The notes beneath the pieces were generated by a model. It did no database searches and was not told the DNA's origin. It worked only from the letters and a program-made list of their open reading frames with translations. The translations under genes and the position numbers were made by a program. Below are positions 18,485-28,466 of a stretch of 64,000 bases of DNA, in pieces. The DNA comes from DSNY01 sp040752195 (GTDB taxonomy: Bacteria; Pseudomonadota; Gammaproteobacteria; Burkholderiales; Burkholderiaceae_F). Position 1 is the stretch's first letter. Each line of letters starts with the position of its first letter. The stretch lies in NCBI GenBank assembly GCA_040752195.1, contig JBFMFC010000006.1, positions 1 through 64,000 of the forward strand. The letters run 5' to 3'.

Positions 18485-19692
18485 GCCAATACCTCCTCGG
18501 CCGAACGGCCGACGACCTCGCGGTAGATCGCCGGGTCCGTGTCGCCTTCGGATCCGAGCAGCAGCACGCGCGACCTCGCATCGAGCGCGAGCATGCGCCG
18601 AATCTCGGGATCGTCGCGCGCGGCGAGCAGCGCGGCGAGCCCCGCGGCGCCGGTTTCTCCGGCGACGATCGGCGCGTCGCCCGCGGCGGGCCGCGCAAGG
18701 CATCGCACCGCTTCGAGCGCGTACGCGTCGTCGATCGCCACCGCCGCATTGGCGCCGCCGTGCAGGATCTCCCACGCGAGCTCCGAAACCTCGCCGCACG
18801 CGAGCCCGGCCATCACCGTGTCGAGCGCTCCGCCGACGACCACCGGCCGTCCCGCTTCGAGGCTGCGATAGACGCAGTCCGCGTGGGTCGGCTCGACGAC
18901 GGCGAAAAACGGCCGCCGCGGACCCCAGCGCAGCCAGAAGCTTGCGCAGATCGCCGCGGCGAGCGCGCCCACACCCGCCTGCGCGAACACATGGGTCGGC
19001 GGTTCACCGTTGAGCTGGGCCGCGATCTCGTGCGCCAGCACGCCGTAGCCGTGCATCACGTCGAGCGGAATGTCGCGGTAGCCGGGATACGAGGTGTCCG
19101 AAACGACGGTCCAGCCCTCGGCGGCGGCGGTCGCAGCGGCATGGCGGACCGCGTCGTCGTAATTGCCCCTGACCTCGCGCACCTGCGCGCCGTACCGGGC
19201 GATCGCGTCGCGCCGGCCCTGGCTCACGTGCTCGTGCACGAAGATCACGCAGCGGCAGCCGAAAAGCTGCGCGCCCCACGCGACCGAGCGGCCGTGGTTG
19301 CCGTCGGTCGCGCAGGTCACGGTCGCCTCGCGGACGATGTCCGCGAACTCGCCCGACAGCAACTGCTTGGAGCTGATGTCGCTGCGCCCGGTTGCGGCGG
19401 CAACGCGCCGCTTCAGCACGTTCGCCACCGCGTACGCGCCGCCGAGCGCCTTGAAGCTCTTGAGTCCGAAGCGGCCCCGCTCGTCCTTGTAGTCGATCTG
19501 CGCGAGCCCCAGCGAGCGCGCCAGCCCGCCGAGCCGCACGAGCGGCGTCGCCGCGTAGCCGGGCCAACCGGAAATCTCCGCATACGCCGCGTCGAAGCCC
19601 GCCCGGTTCAGCGTCTGCGAGCGCGCCGCACCGTACGGCTCCGCAGCCGGTGCGGCGGCGGGGTTGCGCAATGCGCGCGCGCGCGGGTTCAT
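18481..19692 (-). CDS. dpaL: Diaminopropionate ammonia-lyase
   Basis: A 403-residue PLP enzyme of fold type II. The PLP lysine lies in GLKSFKALGGAYAV (K81), matching the E. coli YgeX context, and TDGNHGRSVAWGAQ is the phosphate and substrate loop. It converts D- or L-2,3-diaminopropionate to pyruvate and two ammonia. It overlaps the amidohydrolase gene downstream and the DppF-like gene upstream by 4 bases each. Transporter 2 therefore probably feeds this enzyme or its substrate precursors. Confidence 0.92.
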   Translation of the reverse strand: MNPRARALRNPAAAPAAEPYGAARSQTLNRAGFDAAYAEISGWPGYAATPLVRLGGLARSLGLAQIDYKDERGRFGLKSFKALGGAYAVANVLKRRVAAATGRSDISSKQLLSGEFADIVREATVTCATDGNHGRSVAWGAQLFGCRCVIFVHEHVSQGRRDAIARYGAQVREVRGNYDDAVRHAAATAAAEGWTVVSDTSYPGYRDIPLDVMHGYGVLAHEIAAQLNGEPPTHVFAQAGVGALAAAICASFWLRWGPRRPFFAVVEPTHADCVYRSLEAGRPVVVGGALDTVMAGLACGEVSELAWEILHGGANAAVAIDDAYALEAVRCLARPAAGDAPIVAGETGAAGLAALLAARDDPEIRRMLALDARSRVLLLGSEGDTDPAIYREVVGRSAEEVLA

Positions 19693-20701
19693 GCGACGGC
19701 CTCCTGTCTGGGCAGCGCGGCCGGCTGCCGCAAGTGGCAGGCGACGATCTGCCCGCGAGCGACTTCGCGCAACGCCGGCTCCTCGACCTTGCAGCGCTCC
19801 TCGACATACGGGCAGCGCGTGTGGAAGCGGCAACCCGAAGGCGGGTTGATCGGGCTCGGAACGTCGCCGCCGAGCACGCGGCGCTTGCGGCGCGCGGTGG
19901 GGTCGGGCACCGGCACCGCTTCGAGAAGCGCTTCGGTGTACGGGTGCTGCGGCTGCGTGAAGATCGCCTTCTTCGGCGCGATCTCGACGATCTTGCCCAG
20001 GTACATCACGGCGACGCGATGGCTGATGTGCTCGACGACCGCCAGATCGTGCGCGACGAACAGATACGACAGCCGAAACTCCTGCTGCAGGTCCATCAGC
20101 AGGTTGATCACCTGCGCCTGCACCGAAACGTCGAGCGCCGAGACCGGCTCGTCGCAGACGATGAGCTTCGGCCGCACCGACAGCGCGCGTGCGATGCCGA
20201 GCCGCTGGCGCTGCCCGCCGGAGAACTCGAACGGGTATTTGATCATCTGGTCCGGCCGCAAGCCGACGCGCTCGAACAGCGCCGCGACGCGCTCGCGCAT
20301 CTGCGCCTGCGGCGCGGCGTCGTAGTTGCGGATCGGCTCGGCGACGATGTCGGCCGCGCGCATCCGCGGATTCAGCGACGAGTACGGGTCCTGGAACACC
20401 GCCTGCAGTTCGCGCCTGACCGGCCGCATCTCGCCCTGCGACAGCCGGCTGATGTCGCGGCCGCGCCAGAGGATCGTTCCGCTCGTCGGGTCCTGCAGCC
20501 GCAGGATCAGCTTGCCGGTCGTCGACTTGCCGCAGCCCGACTCGCCGACGAGGCCGAGCGTCTCGCCGCCGGCGATCGAGAAGCTCACGCCGTCGACCGC
20601 GCGCACCTGCGCGCCGCCGCCGCCGAACAGGCCCCGCTGCGTCGGGTAGTGCTTGACGAGGTCGCGCACCTCGAGCAGCACTTCGCGTGACGACGGCGCG
20701 T

Positions 20702-20705
<4 letters not shown>
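19689..20705 (-). CDS. Dpp/Opp-type ABC ATPase, DppF-like (transporter 2)
   Basis: A 338-residue ATPase with Walker A GESGCGKS, FQDPYSSLNPRM, signature FSGGQRQRLGIARAL, Walker B LIVCDEP and the C-terminal GCRFHTRCPYVEERC extension. It starts at the ATG complementary to 20703-20705, overlapping the DppD-like stop, and ends overlapping dpaL. It differs clearly from the transporter-1 ATPase, so the two sets are not a recent duplication. Confidence 0.93.
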
Positions 20706-21732
<1,027 letters not shown>

Positions 21733-21736
<4 letters not shown>

Positions 21737-22611
21737 ATCCGCCGCGCCAGCCGCGGATCCAGCGCGTCGCGCATGCCGTCGCCGAGCAGGTTCACCGAAA
21801 GGACGGTCAGCGACAGGAAGACGCCGGGGAAGAGCAGGATCGTGCCGGCGATCTGGATCAGGCTCCTCGCCTCCGCCATGATGTTGCCCCAGCTCGGGAT
21901 GTTGGGCGGCGTGCCGGCGCCGATGAACGACAGGATCGCCTCGGTGATCATCGCCGAGGCGCAGATGTAGGTCGCCTGCACCAGCAGCGGCGCGAGCGTG
22001 TTCGGCAGGATGTGCCGCACGAGGATGGCGGGCAAGCGCGTACCCGAGGCGACCGCGGCTTCGACGTACGGCTGCTCGCGCAGCGTGAGCACGAGCGAGC
22101 GCACCAGGCGCACGACGCGCGGGATCTCGGTGATCGTGATCGCGACGATCACGTTGCGCAAACTGGCGGTGGTCAGCGCGATCAGCGCGATCGCGAGCAG
22201 CACCGAAGGAATCGACATCAGCCCGTCCATCACGCGCATCACGATCGCGTCGAGCCAGCGCAGGTACCCGGTGACGAGCCCGATCGCCAGGCCGAGCACG
22301 GTCGCCAGCAGCGCGACGGCGAGCCCGACCGCGAGCGACACGCGCGCGCCGTAGATCACGCGACTGTAGACGTCGCGACCGAGCATGTCGGTGCCGAACC
22401 AGTGTTCGGCCGAGGGCGGCCTGAGCCGGCGGATCGGCGACACCGCGAGCGGATCGACCGTTCCGAGCCAGGGCGCGAGCAGCGCCACGAGCAGCATCGC
22501 GGCGAGAACGAGCGCGCCGGCGATCGCGGTCGGGTGCCTGCGGAACGCGTCGCGCACGAAGCGCCAGGTTGGCGACGCCGCTTTCGGCGCGGGGATCGCG
22601 ATCGCGGCCAT
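21733..22611 (-). CDS. Dpp/Opp-type ABC permease, DppC-like (transporter 2)
   Basis: A 292-residue permease with EHWFGTDMLGRDVYSRVIYG and the EAA loop YVEAAVASGTRLPAILVRHI. It lies one base after its DppB-like partner and overlaps the DppD-like gene. Six helices are predicted after a cytoplasmic N-terminus. Confidence 0.93.
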
Positions 22612-22612
22612 G

Positions 22613-23554
22613 TCAGTAACGGATGCGCGGGTCGAACAGCGAGTAGCTCAGATCGACCAGCAGGTTGACGAGCACGTACACCGCCGAAAACAGCAGCGTG
22701 ATGCCCTGGATGATCGGGTAGTCGCGCCGCAGGATCGCATCGACCGTCAGCCGGCCGAGCCCCGGGATCGCGAACACCGTTTCGGTGACGACCACGCCGC
22801 CGATCAGCAGCGCCACGCCGATGCCGATAATCGTGACGATCGGCACCGCGGCGTTCTTCAGCGCGTGGCGCGTCAGCACGGTGCCCGGCGCGAGCCCCTT
22901 CGCGGTGGCGGTGCGCACATAGTCCTGCGCCAGGACGTCGAGCATGGTCGCGCGCGTGATGCGCGCGATCAGCGCCATGTAGACGATGCCGAGCGCGACG
23001 CTGGGCAGGATCATGTGGCGGATGAACGGCCCGAAGCCTTCGGCGAGGCTGCGGTAGCCCTGCACCGGCAGCCAGTCGAGCCGCACCGCGAACAACAGGA
23101 TCAGCCCGTAGGCGATCACGAATACCGGCACCGAGAAACCCATCACCGAAACCGCCATCACGACGCGATCGATCCAGCCGCCGGCGCGCGCCGCCGCGAT
23201 CACGCCGAGCGGCACCGCGAGCGACACCGCGACGACCAGCGTGCAGACCGTCAGCGCCAGCGTCGGCTCGATCCGCTGCGCGATCAGCGTCGACACGGGC
23301 AGCTTGGTGAAGATCGACGTGCCGAGGTCGCCGCGCGCCAGATCGGCGAGCCAGTGGCCGAAGCGGACGAGATAGGGCTCGTCGAGTCCGAGCTGGGCGC
23401 GGATGCGCGCGATGTCTTCGGCGGTGGCGATGTCGCCGGCGATCACCGCCGCCGGGTCGCCCGGGCTGATGTACAGCAGCGAGAAGACGAACAGCGCGAC
23501 GATCCCCATCACGGGGATCGTCGCGAGAAGGCGTTTGAGCGTGTAGCGAAGCAT
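22613..23554 (-). CDS. Dpp/Opp-type ABC permease, DppB-like (transporter 2)
   Basis: A 313-residue permease starting MLRYTLKRLLATIPVMGIVA, with the EAA loop YVRTATAKGLAPGTVLTRHA near the C-terminal third. It follows the binding-protein gene after 97 bases that contain a palindromic repeat. It pairs with the DppC-like protein to form the channel of transporter 2. Confidence 0.93.
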   Translation of the reverse strand: MLRYTLKRLLATIPVMGIVALFVFSLLYISPGDPAAVIAGDIATAEDIARIRAQLGLDEPYLVRFGHWLADLARGDLGTSIFTKLPVSTLIAQRIEPTLALTVCTLVVAVSLAVPLGVIAAARAGGWIDRVVMAVSVMGFSVPVFVIAYGLILLFAVRLDWLPVQGYRSLAEGFGPFIRHMILPSVALGIVYMALIARITRATMLDVLAQDYVRTATAKGLAPGTVLTRHALKNAAVPIVTIIGIGVALLIGGVVVTETVFAIPGLGRLTVDAILRRDYPIIQGITLLFSAVYVLVNLLVDLSYSLFDPRIRY

Positions 23555-23573
23555 TGAGAGGACGGCGCCTGCG

Positions 23574-23645
23574 GTCGTCCCGGCGCAGGCCGGGACCCGA
23601 TTGCCGCGCTCGAAATCCGGCCCCGGCCCGCGCCGGGGCGACGGC
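23574..23645. repeat. REP-like GC-rich inverted-repeat pair
   Basis: Two hairpin-forming arms: GTCGTCCCGGCGCAGGCCGG plus GACCC (23574-23598), and a second unit around CCCCGGCCCGCGCCGGGG (23620-23637). Sequences of the type TCCCGGCGCAGGCCGGGA are a widespread intergenic palindrome in GC-rich proteobacteria. It lies between the binding-protein and permease genes, a place where hairpins commonly let the binding protein be made in excess. Confidence 0.65.
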
Positions 23646-23651
23646 CCGAAA

Positions 23652-25247
23652 CTACTTTTTCTCGACGTTCCAGAGGAAGGTGACCGGCGAAACGATCACG
23701 CCCGACAGGTTGGTCCGGTACGCGGTCGGCACGATGAACTGCGCGGTCGGGATGTAGGGCACGGTCTCGAACGCGCGCTTCTGCATCTCCTCGGCGATCT
23801 TCTTCTGCTCGGCCGCCGAAGGCGCGGCGAACCAGGCGTCGCGCAGCTCCTCGAGCTTGGCGTCGGTCGGCCAGCCGAACCACGACTTGTCGCCCGCGCC
23901 GCGCAGCGGCGAGTTCAGCGCCGGCGACGTGATGTCGGGTCCGACGAACCAGGTGTGGAACACGCTCCAGCCGCCCTTCTCGACCGGTTCCTTGCTCGAG
24001 CGGCGCGTGATCAGCGTGCCCCAGTCGCTCGCGGCGAGCTCGACGTTCAGCCCGATCTTGCGCAGCAGTTCCTGCGTGACGAGCGCCTGCGCATGCACGA
24101 TCGGCTGGTCGGTCGCGGTCAGCAGGATGATCTTCTCGCCCTTGTAGCCGGCTTCCTGGACGAGCCGCTTGGCCTTGTCGAAGTCGCGCTTGCCCGTGAG
24201 CGCTTCCGAGCCCGCATTGTTCGCGAGCGGCGTTCCGCAGGTGAAGAACGACGGGCAGGGTTTGCCGTTTTTCGGGTCGCCGGCGATCGCGATCGCATAG
24301 TCCTTCTGGTCGAGCACCGCGAGCACCGCCTGGCGGAGCTTGACGTTGTTGAACGGCGGCTGCAGATGGTTGAACCGCAGCAGGCCGATCGAACCGAGCG
24401 GGTCGGTGTTGTCGACCTTGATGTCCTTGTTCTTCGCGACGACCGGGATCAGATCGGGCGGGATCTGCTGCCACCAGTCGACCTCGCCGTTGTTCAACGC
24501 CGCCGCGGCGGTGGCCGAGTCGGGGATGTAGATCCACTCGACGCGGTCGACCTTGACGACCTTGCCGCCGGCGCCCCACGACGGCGGCTCCTTGCGCGGC
24601 ACGTAGTCGGTGTTCTTCACGTACACGACCTTGCTGCCCGGGACCCACTGCTCCTTGACCATCTTGAACGGGCCCGACCCGGTCGGGTCGGTGATCTGCG
24701 TGAAAGCGTCGGTCTTGGCGATGCGCTCGGGCATGATGAAAGGCACGTTCGACGACGGCTTGCCGAGCGCGTCGAGCACGTACGGGAACGGCTTCTTCAG
24801 CTTCAGGCGGAAGGTCTTGTTGTTGACCGCGCTCCACGCTTCGGTCATCTCGGCGAGCTTCTGGCCGAAGACGTCGCGCTTGGCCCAGCGCTCGATCGAA
24901 GCGATGCAGTCGGCCGAACGCACCGGCGCACCGTCGTGGAACTTCAGCCCGTCGCGCAGCGTGAAGGTCCACGTCAGCTGATCCTTGCTGACCTCCCACT
25001 TGTCGACCATCTGCGGCTGGATCCTGAAGTTCGCGTCGGTCGCGAACAGCACGTCGTACACCATGTAGCCGTGGTTGCGCGTGATGTACGCGGTGGTCCA
25101 GATCGGATCGAGGCTGCGCAGATCGGCCTCGGGGATGAACTTCAGGACCTTGCCCTGCGCGAAGGCGCCGCTCGTCGCGGCCATGCCGGCGGCGATCAGG
25201 AGTCCGGCCGTCCAACGCCGGGCCGCGGGTGCGAAGTTTGAAAACAC
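23652..25247 (-). CDS. Periplasmic dipeptide/oligopeptide-type binding protein (transporter 2)
   Basis: A 531-residue family-5 solute-binding protein and first gene of the 14-gene leftward unit. The signal peptide ends near SGAFAQG, followed by KFIPEADLRSLDPIWTTAYI, with TFTLRDGLKFHDGAPVRSAD further on. I chose the GTG complementary to 25245-25247 because a GGAGGA ribosome-binding site lies 4 bases before it and the signal peptide begins there. The ligand is probably a peptide or derivatised amino acid. Confidence 0.92.
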   Translation of the reverse strand: MFSNFAPAARRWTAGLLIAAGMAATSGAFAQGKVLKFIPEADLRSLDPIWTTAYITRNHGYMVYDVLFATDANFRIQPQMVDKWEVSKDQLTWTFTLRDGLKFHDGAPVRSADCIASIERWAKRDVFGQKLAEMTEAWSAVNNKTFRLKLKKPFPYVLDALGKPSSNVPFIMPERIAKTDAFTQITDPTGSGPFKMVKEQWVPGSKVVYVKNTDYVPRKEPPSWGAGGKVVKVDRVEWIYIPDSATAAAALNNGEVDWWQQIPPDLIPVVAKNKDIKVDNTDPLGSIGLLRFNHLQPPFNNVKLRQAVLAVLDQKDYAIAIAGDPKNGKPCPSFFTCGTPLANNAGSEALTGKRDFDKAKRLVQEAGYKGEKIILLTATDQPIVHAQALVTQELLRKIGLNVELAASDWGTLITRRSSKEPVEKGGWSVFHTWFVGPDITSPALNSPLRGAGDKSWFGWPTDAKLEELRDAWFAAPSAAEQKKIAEEMQKRAFETVPYIPTAQFIVPTAYRTNLSGVIVSPVTFLWNVEKK

Positions 25248-25533
25248 GTCTTCCTCCAGAAAAAGCGGAACGCCCGCCTGCGCGCCGTGTGGCCTGCCGT
25301 TGGGTCGAACCGGTGAACCGTCTTGCAAGTTCCGTTCCTGCAGTGCAGGTTCGGCAACCGCTGTCGGCTTGTCTCCCGCGCGCTCGAATCGAATCGTTCT
25401 GGTGCGCGCGAGGGCGCACTGTAGTGCGCCTGTGCGCGAACGTAAAGCGGAGCGCGTTTCGTTCGGTCCGCGGCCGATTTGCGCCGGCGCGCCCGCCCGA
25501 AGCACACTATGCGGCCCAACGATCGGCCGGCAC
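25248..25533. promoter_or_regulatory. Divergent control region with operator-like palindromes
   Basis: This 286-base region separates the leftward transporter/enzyme unit from the rightward D-aminoacylase unit and must hold both promoters. It contains GGCGCACT-GT-AGTGCGCC (25413-25430), CCTGCA-G-TGCAGG (25337-25349) and CTTGCAAG (25322-25329). The 18-base element is the best candidate for a dimeric regulator site. No regulator gene is encoded in the cluster. Confidence 0.5.
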
Positions 25534-26973
25534 ATGAGTACCTACGACCTGCGCATCCGCAACGCGACGATCTACGACGGCAGCGGCGCGCCGCCGGTGT
25601 GCGGCGATGTCGCGCTCGACGAGGGCCGCATCGCCGCGATCGGCGAGTGTCGCGGCAGCGCGGCCGACGAGTTCGACGCGACCGGGCTCGCGGTCGCACC
25701 CGGCTTCATCGACGTGCATACGCACGACGACCGGCTGCTGCTCGCCGATCCGGCGATGCGGCCCAAGCTCAGCCAGGGCGTGACGACGTTGGTCGTCGGC
25801 AATTGCGGAATCAGCCTGGCGCCGCTCGGCGCCCGCACGGCGGTGCCGCCGCTGAACCTGGTCGCCGGAGAGGCCGCATCGCAACGCTTCGCTTCGTTCG
25901 CCACGTACCTCGCGGCGCTCGAGGCGAATCGGCCGGCGGTCAACTGCGCCGCGCTCGTGGGCCACACGACGCTGCGGGTGGCGACGATGTCGGCGCTCGA
26001 CCGGCCCGCGAACGACGGCGAGATCGAGGCGATGCAGTCGCTGGTGCGCGAGGCGCTCGCCAGCGGTGCGATCGGCGCTTCGACCGGCACCTACTACGCG
26101 CCGGCGAATGCCGCGACCGCCGACGAGATCGCGCGCGTGCTCGAACCGCTGCGCGGAACCGGCGCGCTGATCGCCTCGCACATCCGCGACGAGGGCGAGC
26201 GCGTGCTCGAGTCGATGACCGAGGCGATCGACATCGCCGCGCGGCTCGGCGTGCGGCAGGTGATCTCGCACCACAAGGTGGTCGGACGCGCGAACTTCGG
26301 TCGCTCGCGCGAGACGCTCGCGCTGCTCGATCGGGCGCGCACCAAGGCGGACGTGTGCCTCGACTGCTATCCGTACACCGCCTCGTCGACGGTTCTCAGG
26401 GCCGACGCGGCGAAGCAGGCGCAGCGCGTGCTGATCGCCTGGTCCAAGGCGCGGCCCGACGCCGCCGGGCGCTATCTGGACGAGCTGGCCGCCGAGGCGA
26501 AGCTCGACGTCGACGCGCTGATCGACGCGCTGCAGCCGGCCGGTGCGATCTACTTCTCGATGGACGAGGCCGACGTCGAGCGCATCCTCGCGCATCCGGA
26601 GACGATGATCGGCTCCGACGGGCTGCCGCACGACGCGTTTCCGCACCCGCGGCTGTGGGGCGCGTTTCCGCGCGTGCTGGGCCAGTATGCGCGCAGGCGC
26701 GGGCTGTTTCCGCTGGAAGTCGCGCTTTACAAGATGACGGGGCTGCCTGCGGACCGCTTCGGGCTGCGCAATCGCGGGCGGTTGCGGCCGGGCTTCCACG
26801 CGGACCTGGTCGTGTTCGATCCGCAGACCGTCGAAGACGCCGCGACCTTCGCGCAGCCGCTGCAGCCCGCGCGCGGCATCGCGGCCGTCTATGTCAACGG
26901 CAGGCTCGCGTGGAGCGAGGGCCGGCCGACCGGCGCACGGGCCGGTCGCGTGATCCGGCGGGGTGACGCATGA
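25534..26973 (+). CDS. N-acyl-D-amino-acid deacylase (D-aminoacylase)
   Basis: A 479-residue metal-dependent amidohydrolase. The metal site DVHTHDD, the cysteine motif VVGNCGISLAP, SHIRDEG, ISHHKVVG and GSDGLPHDAFPHPRLWG are all typical of D-aminoacylases. It hydrolyses N-acyl-D-amino acids to the free D-amino acid and a carboxylate. The start is the ATG at 25534 (MSTYDLRIRNATIYDGSG). It overlaps the M81 gene by 4 bases and begins a three-gene rightward unit. Confidence 0.92.
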   Translation: MSTYDLRIRNATIYDGSGAPPVCGDVALDEGRIAAIGECRGSAADEFDATGLAVAPGFIDVHTHDDRLLLADPAMRPKLSQGVTTLVVGNCGISLAPLGARTAVPPLNLVAGEAASQRFASFATYLAALEANRPAVNCAALVGHTTLRVATMSALDRPANDGEIEAMQSLVREALASGAIGASTGTYYAPANAATADEIARVLEPLRGTGALIASHIRDEGERVLESMTEAIDIAARLGVRQVISHHKVVGRANFGRSRETLALLDRARTKADVCLDCYPYTASSTVLRADAAKQAQRVLIAWSKARPDAAGRYLDELAAEAKLDVDALIDALQPAGAIYFSMDEADVERILAHPETMIGSDGLPHDAFPHPRLWGAFPRVLGQYARRRGLFPLEVALYKMTGLPADRFGLRNRGRLRPGFHADLVVFDPQTVEDAATFAQPLQPARGIAAVYVNGRLAWSEGRPTGARAGRVIRRGDA

Positions 26974-28466
26974 AGGTCGTCGCCGCGCGGCTCAACCACG
27001 AAACCAACACGTTCTCGCCGGTCGCCACGCCGATCGCGGCGTTCGGCCCCGACGGTCCGGCCTTCGGCCGCGCGGCCTACGAGGCGGCCAGGGGCACCCG
27101 CACGGGGCTCGGCGCGTTCATCGACGCGTGCGAAGCGCGCGGCGCGCAGCTCGAGGTCGTGCTCAGCGCGACCGCGAATCCGAGCGGGCGCGTCGATGCG
27201 GCTGCGTTCGAGACGTTCGCCGACGCGATCGTCGGCGCGGTGCGCGCGTGCGACGCGATCCTGCTCGACCTGCACGGCGCGATGGTGACGGCAGCGCACG
27301 ACGACGGCGAAGGCGAGCTGCTGCGCCGCATCCGCGCGGTCGCGCCGCAAACGCCGCTCGCGATCGCGCTCGACCTGCACGGCAACCTTACGCAGGCGAT
27401 GGTCGATGCCGCCGACGTGATCGTCGGCTTCAAGACCTATCCGCACGTCGACATGTACGAAACCGGCGCGCACGCGGCGCGGCTGCTGTTCGGCTGGCTC
27501 GACGGCGGGCCGCGTCCGCATGTCGCGTGGGCGCAGCCGCCGCTGCTGTCGCACACGCTGCGCAGCGCCACCGGCGAGGGCGCGATGCGGCGCGCGGTCG
27601 ACCGCGCGCGGGCGATGGAAGCGGAGGGGCTGCTCGCGGCGACCGTGTTCGCCGGCTTCTCGCTCGCCGACATCCGCGATGCGGGCATGAGCGTGGTCGC
27701 GGTCGGCCGCACGCGGCCCGAGGCGCAGCGTGCCGCCGACGCGCTCGCCGCGCAGCTCTGGAGCGAGCGCGAAGGCTTCGTCTATTCGAGCGAGCCGCTC
27801 GCCGCGAGCGTCGCCCGCGCGAAGGCGGCGCGTTCCGCGAGCGGCCCGGTGCTGCTGCTCGACCACGGCGACAACGTGATGAGCGGCGGCACGTGCGACA
27901 CGACCGACGTGCTCGAAGCGTGCCTGCGACAGGGCATGGCGAAGATCGGGGTGGGCCCGACCTGCGATCCGCACGCGGTGGCGGCGGCGATCGGGGCGGG
28001 TGTGGGTGCGCGCGTGTCGCTCAAAGTCGGCAACCGGCTCGCGTTCGGCCCCGACCACGTCGCCGGCGGCGCGCGTCAGCCGATGCGGGTCGACGCGCGC
28101 GTGCGCGCGATCACCGACGGGCGCTTTCGCATCAGCGGGCCGATCTATACCGGCGAGGTCTGGGCGATGGGGCGCACGGCCGTGCTCGAGCACGAGGCGT
28201 TCACGATCGTCGTCACCGAGCGGCCGATGGAGCCGCTCGACCTCGGCGTGTTCACGAGCGCGGGTGTGGATCCGCGTGCGTTCGACTTCCTGATCCTGAA
28301 GTCGCGGATGTATTGCCGGCCGAGTTTCGTTCCGCTGGCCGCCGCCGTCGTCGAGTGCGACAGCCGCGGCGTGACCAGCTCCGATTACAACCTGTTCCGC
28401 TTCCGCCGTATGCGCAGACCCATCTATCCGCTCGATCCGCACACGCGCTGGGAGCCGCCGCGATGA
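26970..28466 (+). CDS. M81-family metallopeptidase (MlrC/microcystinase C-like)
   Basis: A 498-residue protein starting MKVVAARLNHETNTFSP, the family hallmark, with zinc-site segments LLDLHGAMV and ALDLHGNLTQ and the conserved YPHVDMYETG. MlrC acts last in microcystin breakdown, and most family members are uncharacterised peptidases or amidohydrolases clustered with peptide transporters. A dipeptide or modified amino acid is the likeliest substrate here. It overlaps both neighbours by 4 bases. Confidence 0.9.
   Translation: MKVVAARLNHETNTFSPVATPIAAFGPDGPAFGRAAYEAARGTRTGLGAFIDACEARGAQLEVVLSATANPSGRVDAAAFETFADAIVGAVRACDAILLDLHGAMVTAAHDDGEGELLRRIRAVAPQTPLAIALDLHGNLTQAMVDAADVIVGFKTYPHVDMYETGAHAARLLFGWLDGGPRPHVAWAQPPLLSHTLRSATGEGAMRRAVDRARAMEAEGLLAATVFAGFSLADIRDAGMSVVAVGRTRPEAQRAADALAAQLWSEREGFVYSSEPLAASVARAKAARSASGPVLLLDHGDNVMSGGTCDTTDVLEACLRQGMAKIGVGPTCDPHAVAAAIGAGVGARVSLKVGNRLAFGPDHVAGGARQPMRVDARVRAITDGRFRISGPIYTGEVWAMGRTAVLEHEAFTIVVTERPMEPLDLGVFTSAGVDPRAFDFLILKSRMYCRPSFVPLAAAVVECDSRGVTSSDYNLFRFRRMRRPIYPLDPHTRWEPPR

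Noticed and set aside
13493..19692. Hydantoin-utilisation operon
   Set aside because: Both carbamoylase types are present, but no hydantoinase/dihydropyrimidinase or hydantoin racemase gene occurs in the window.
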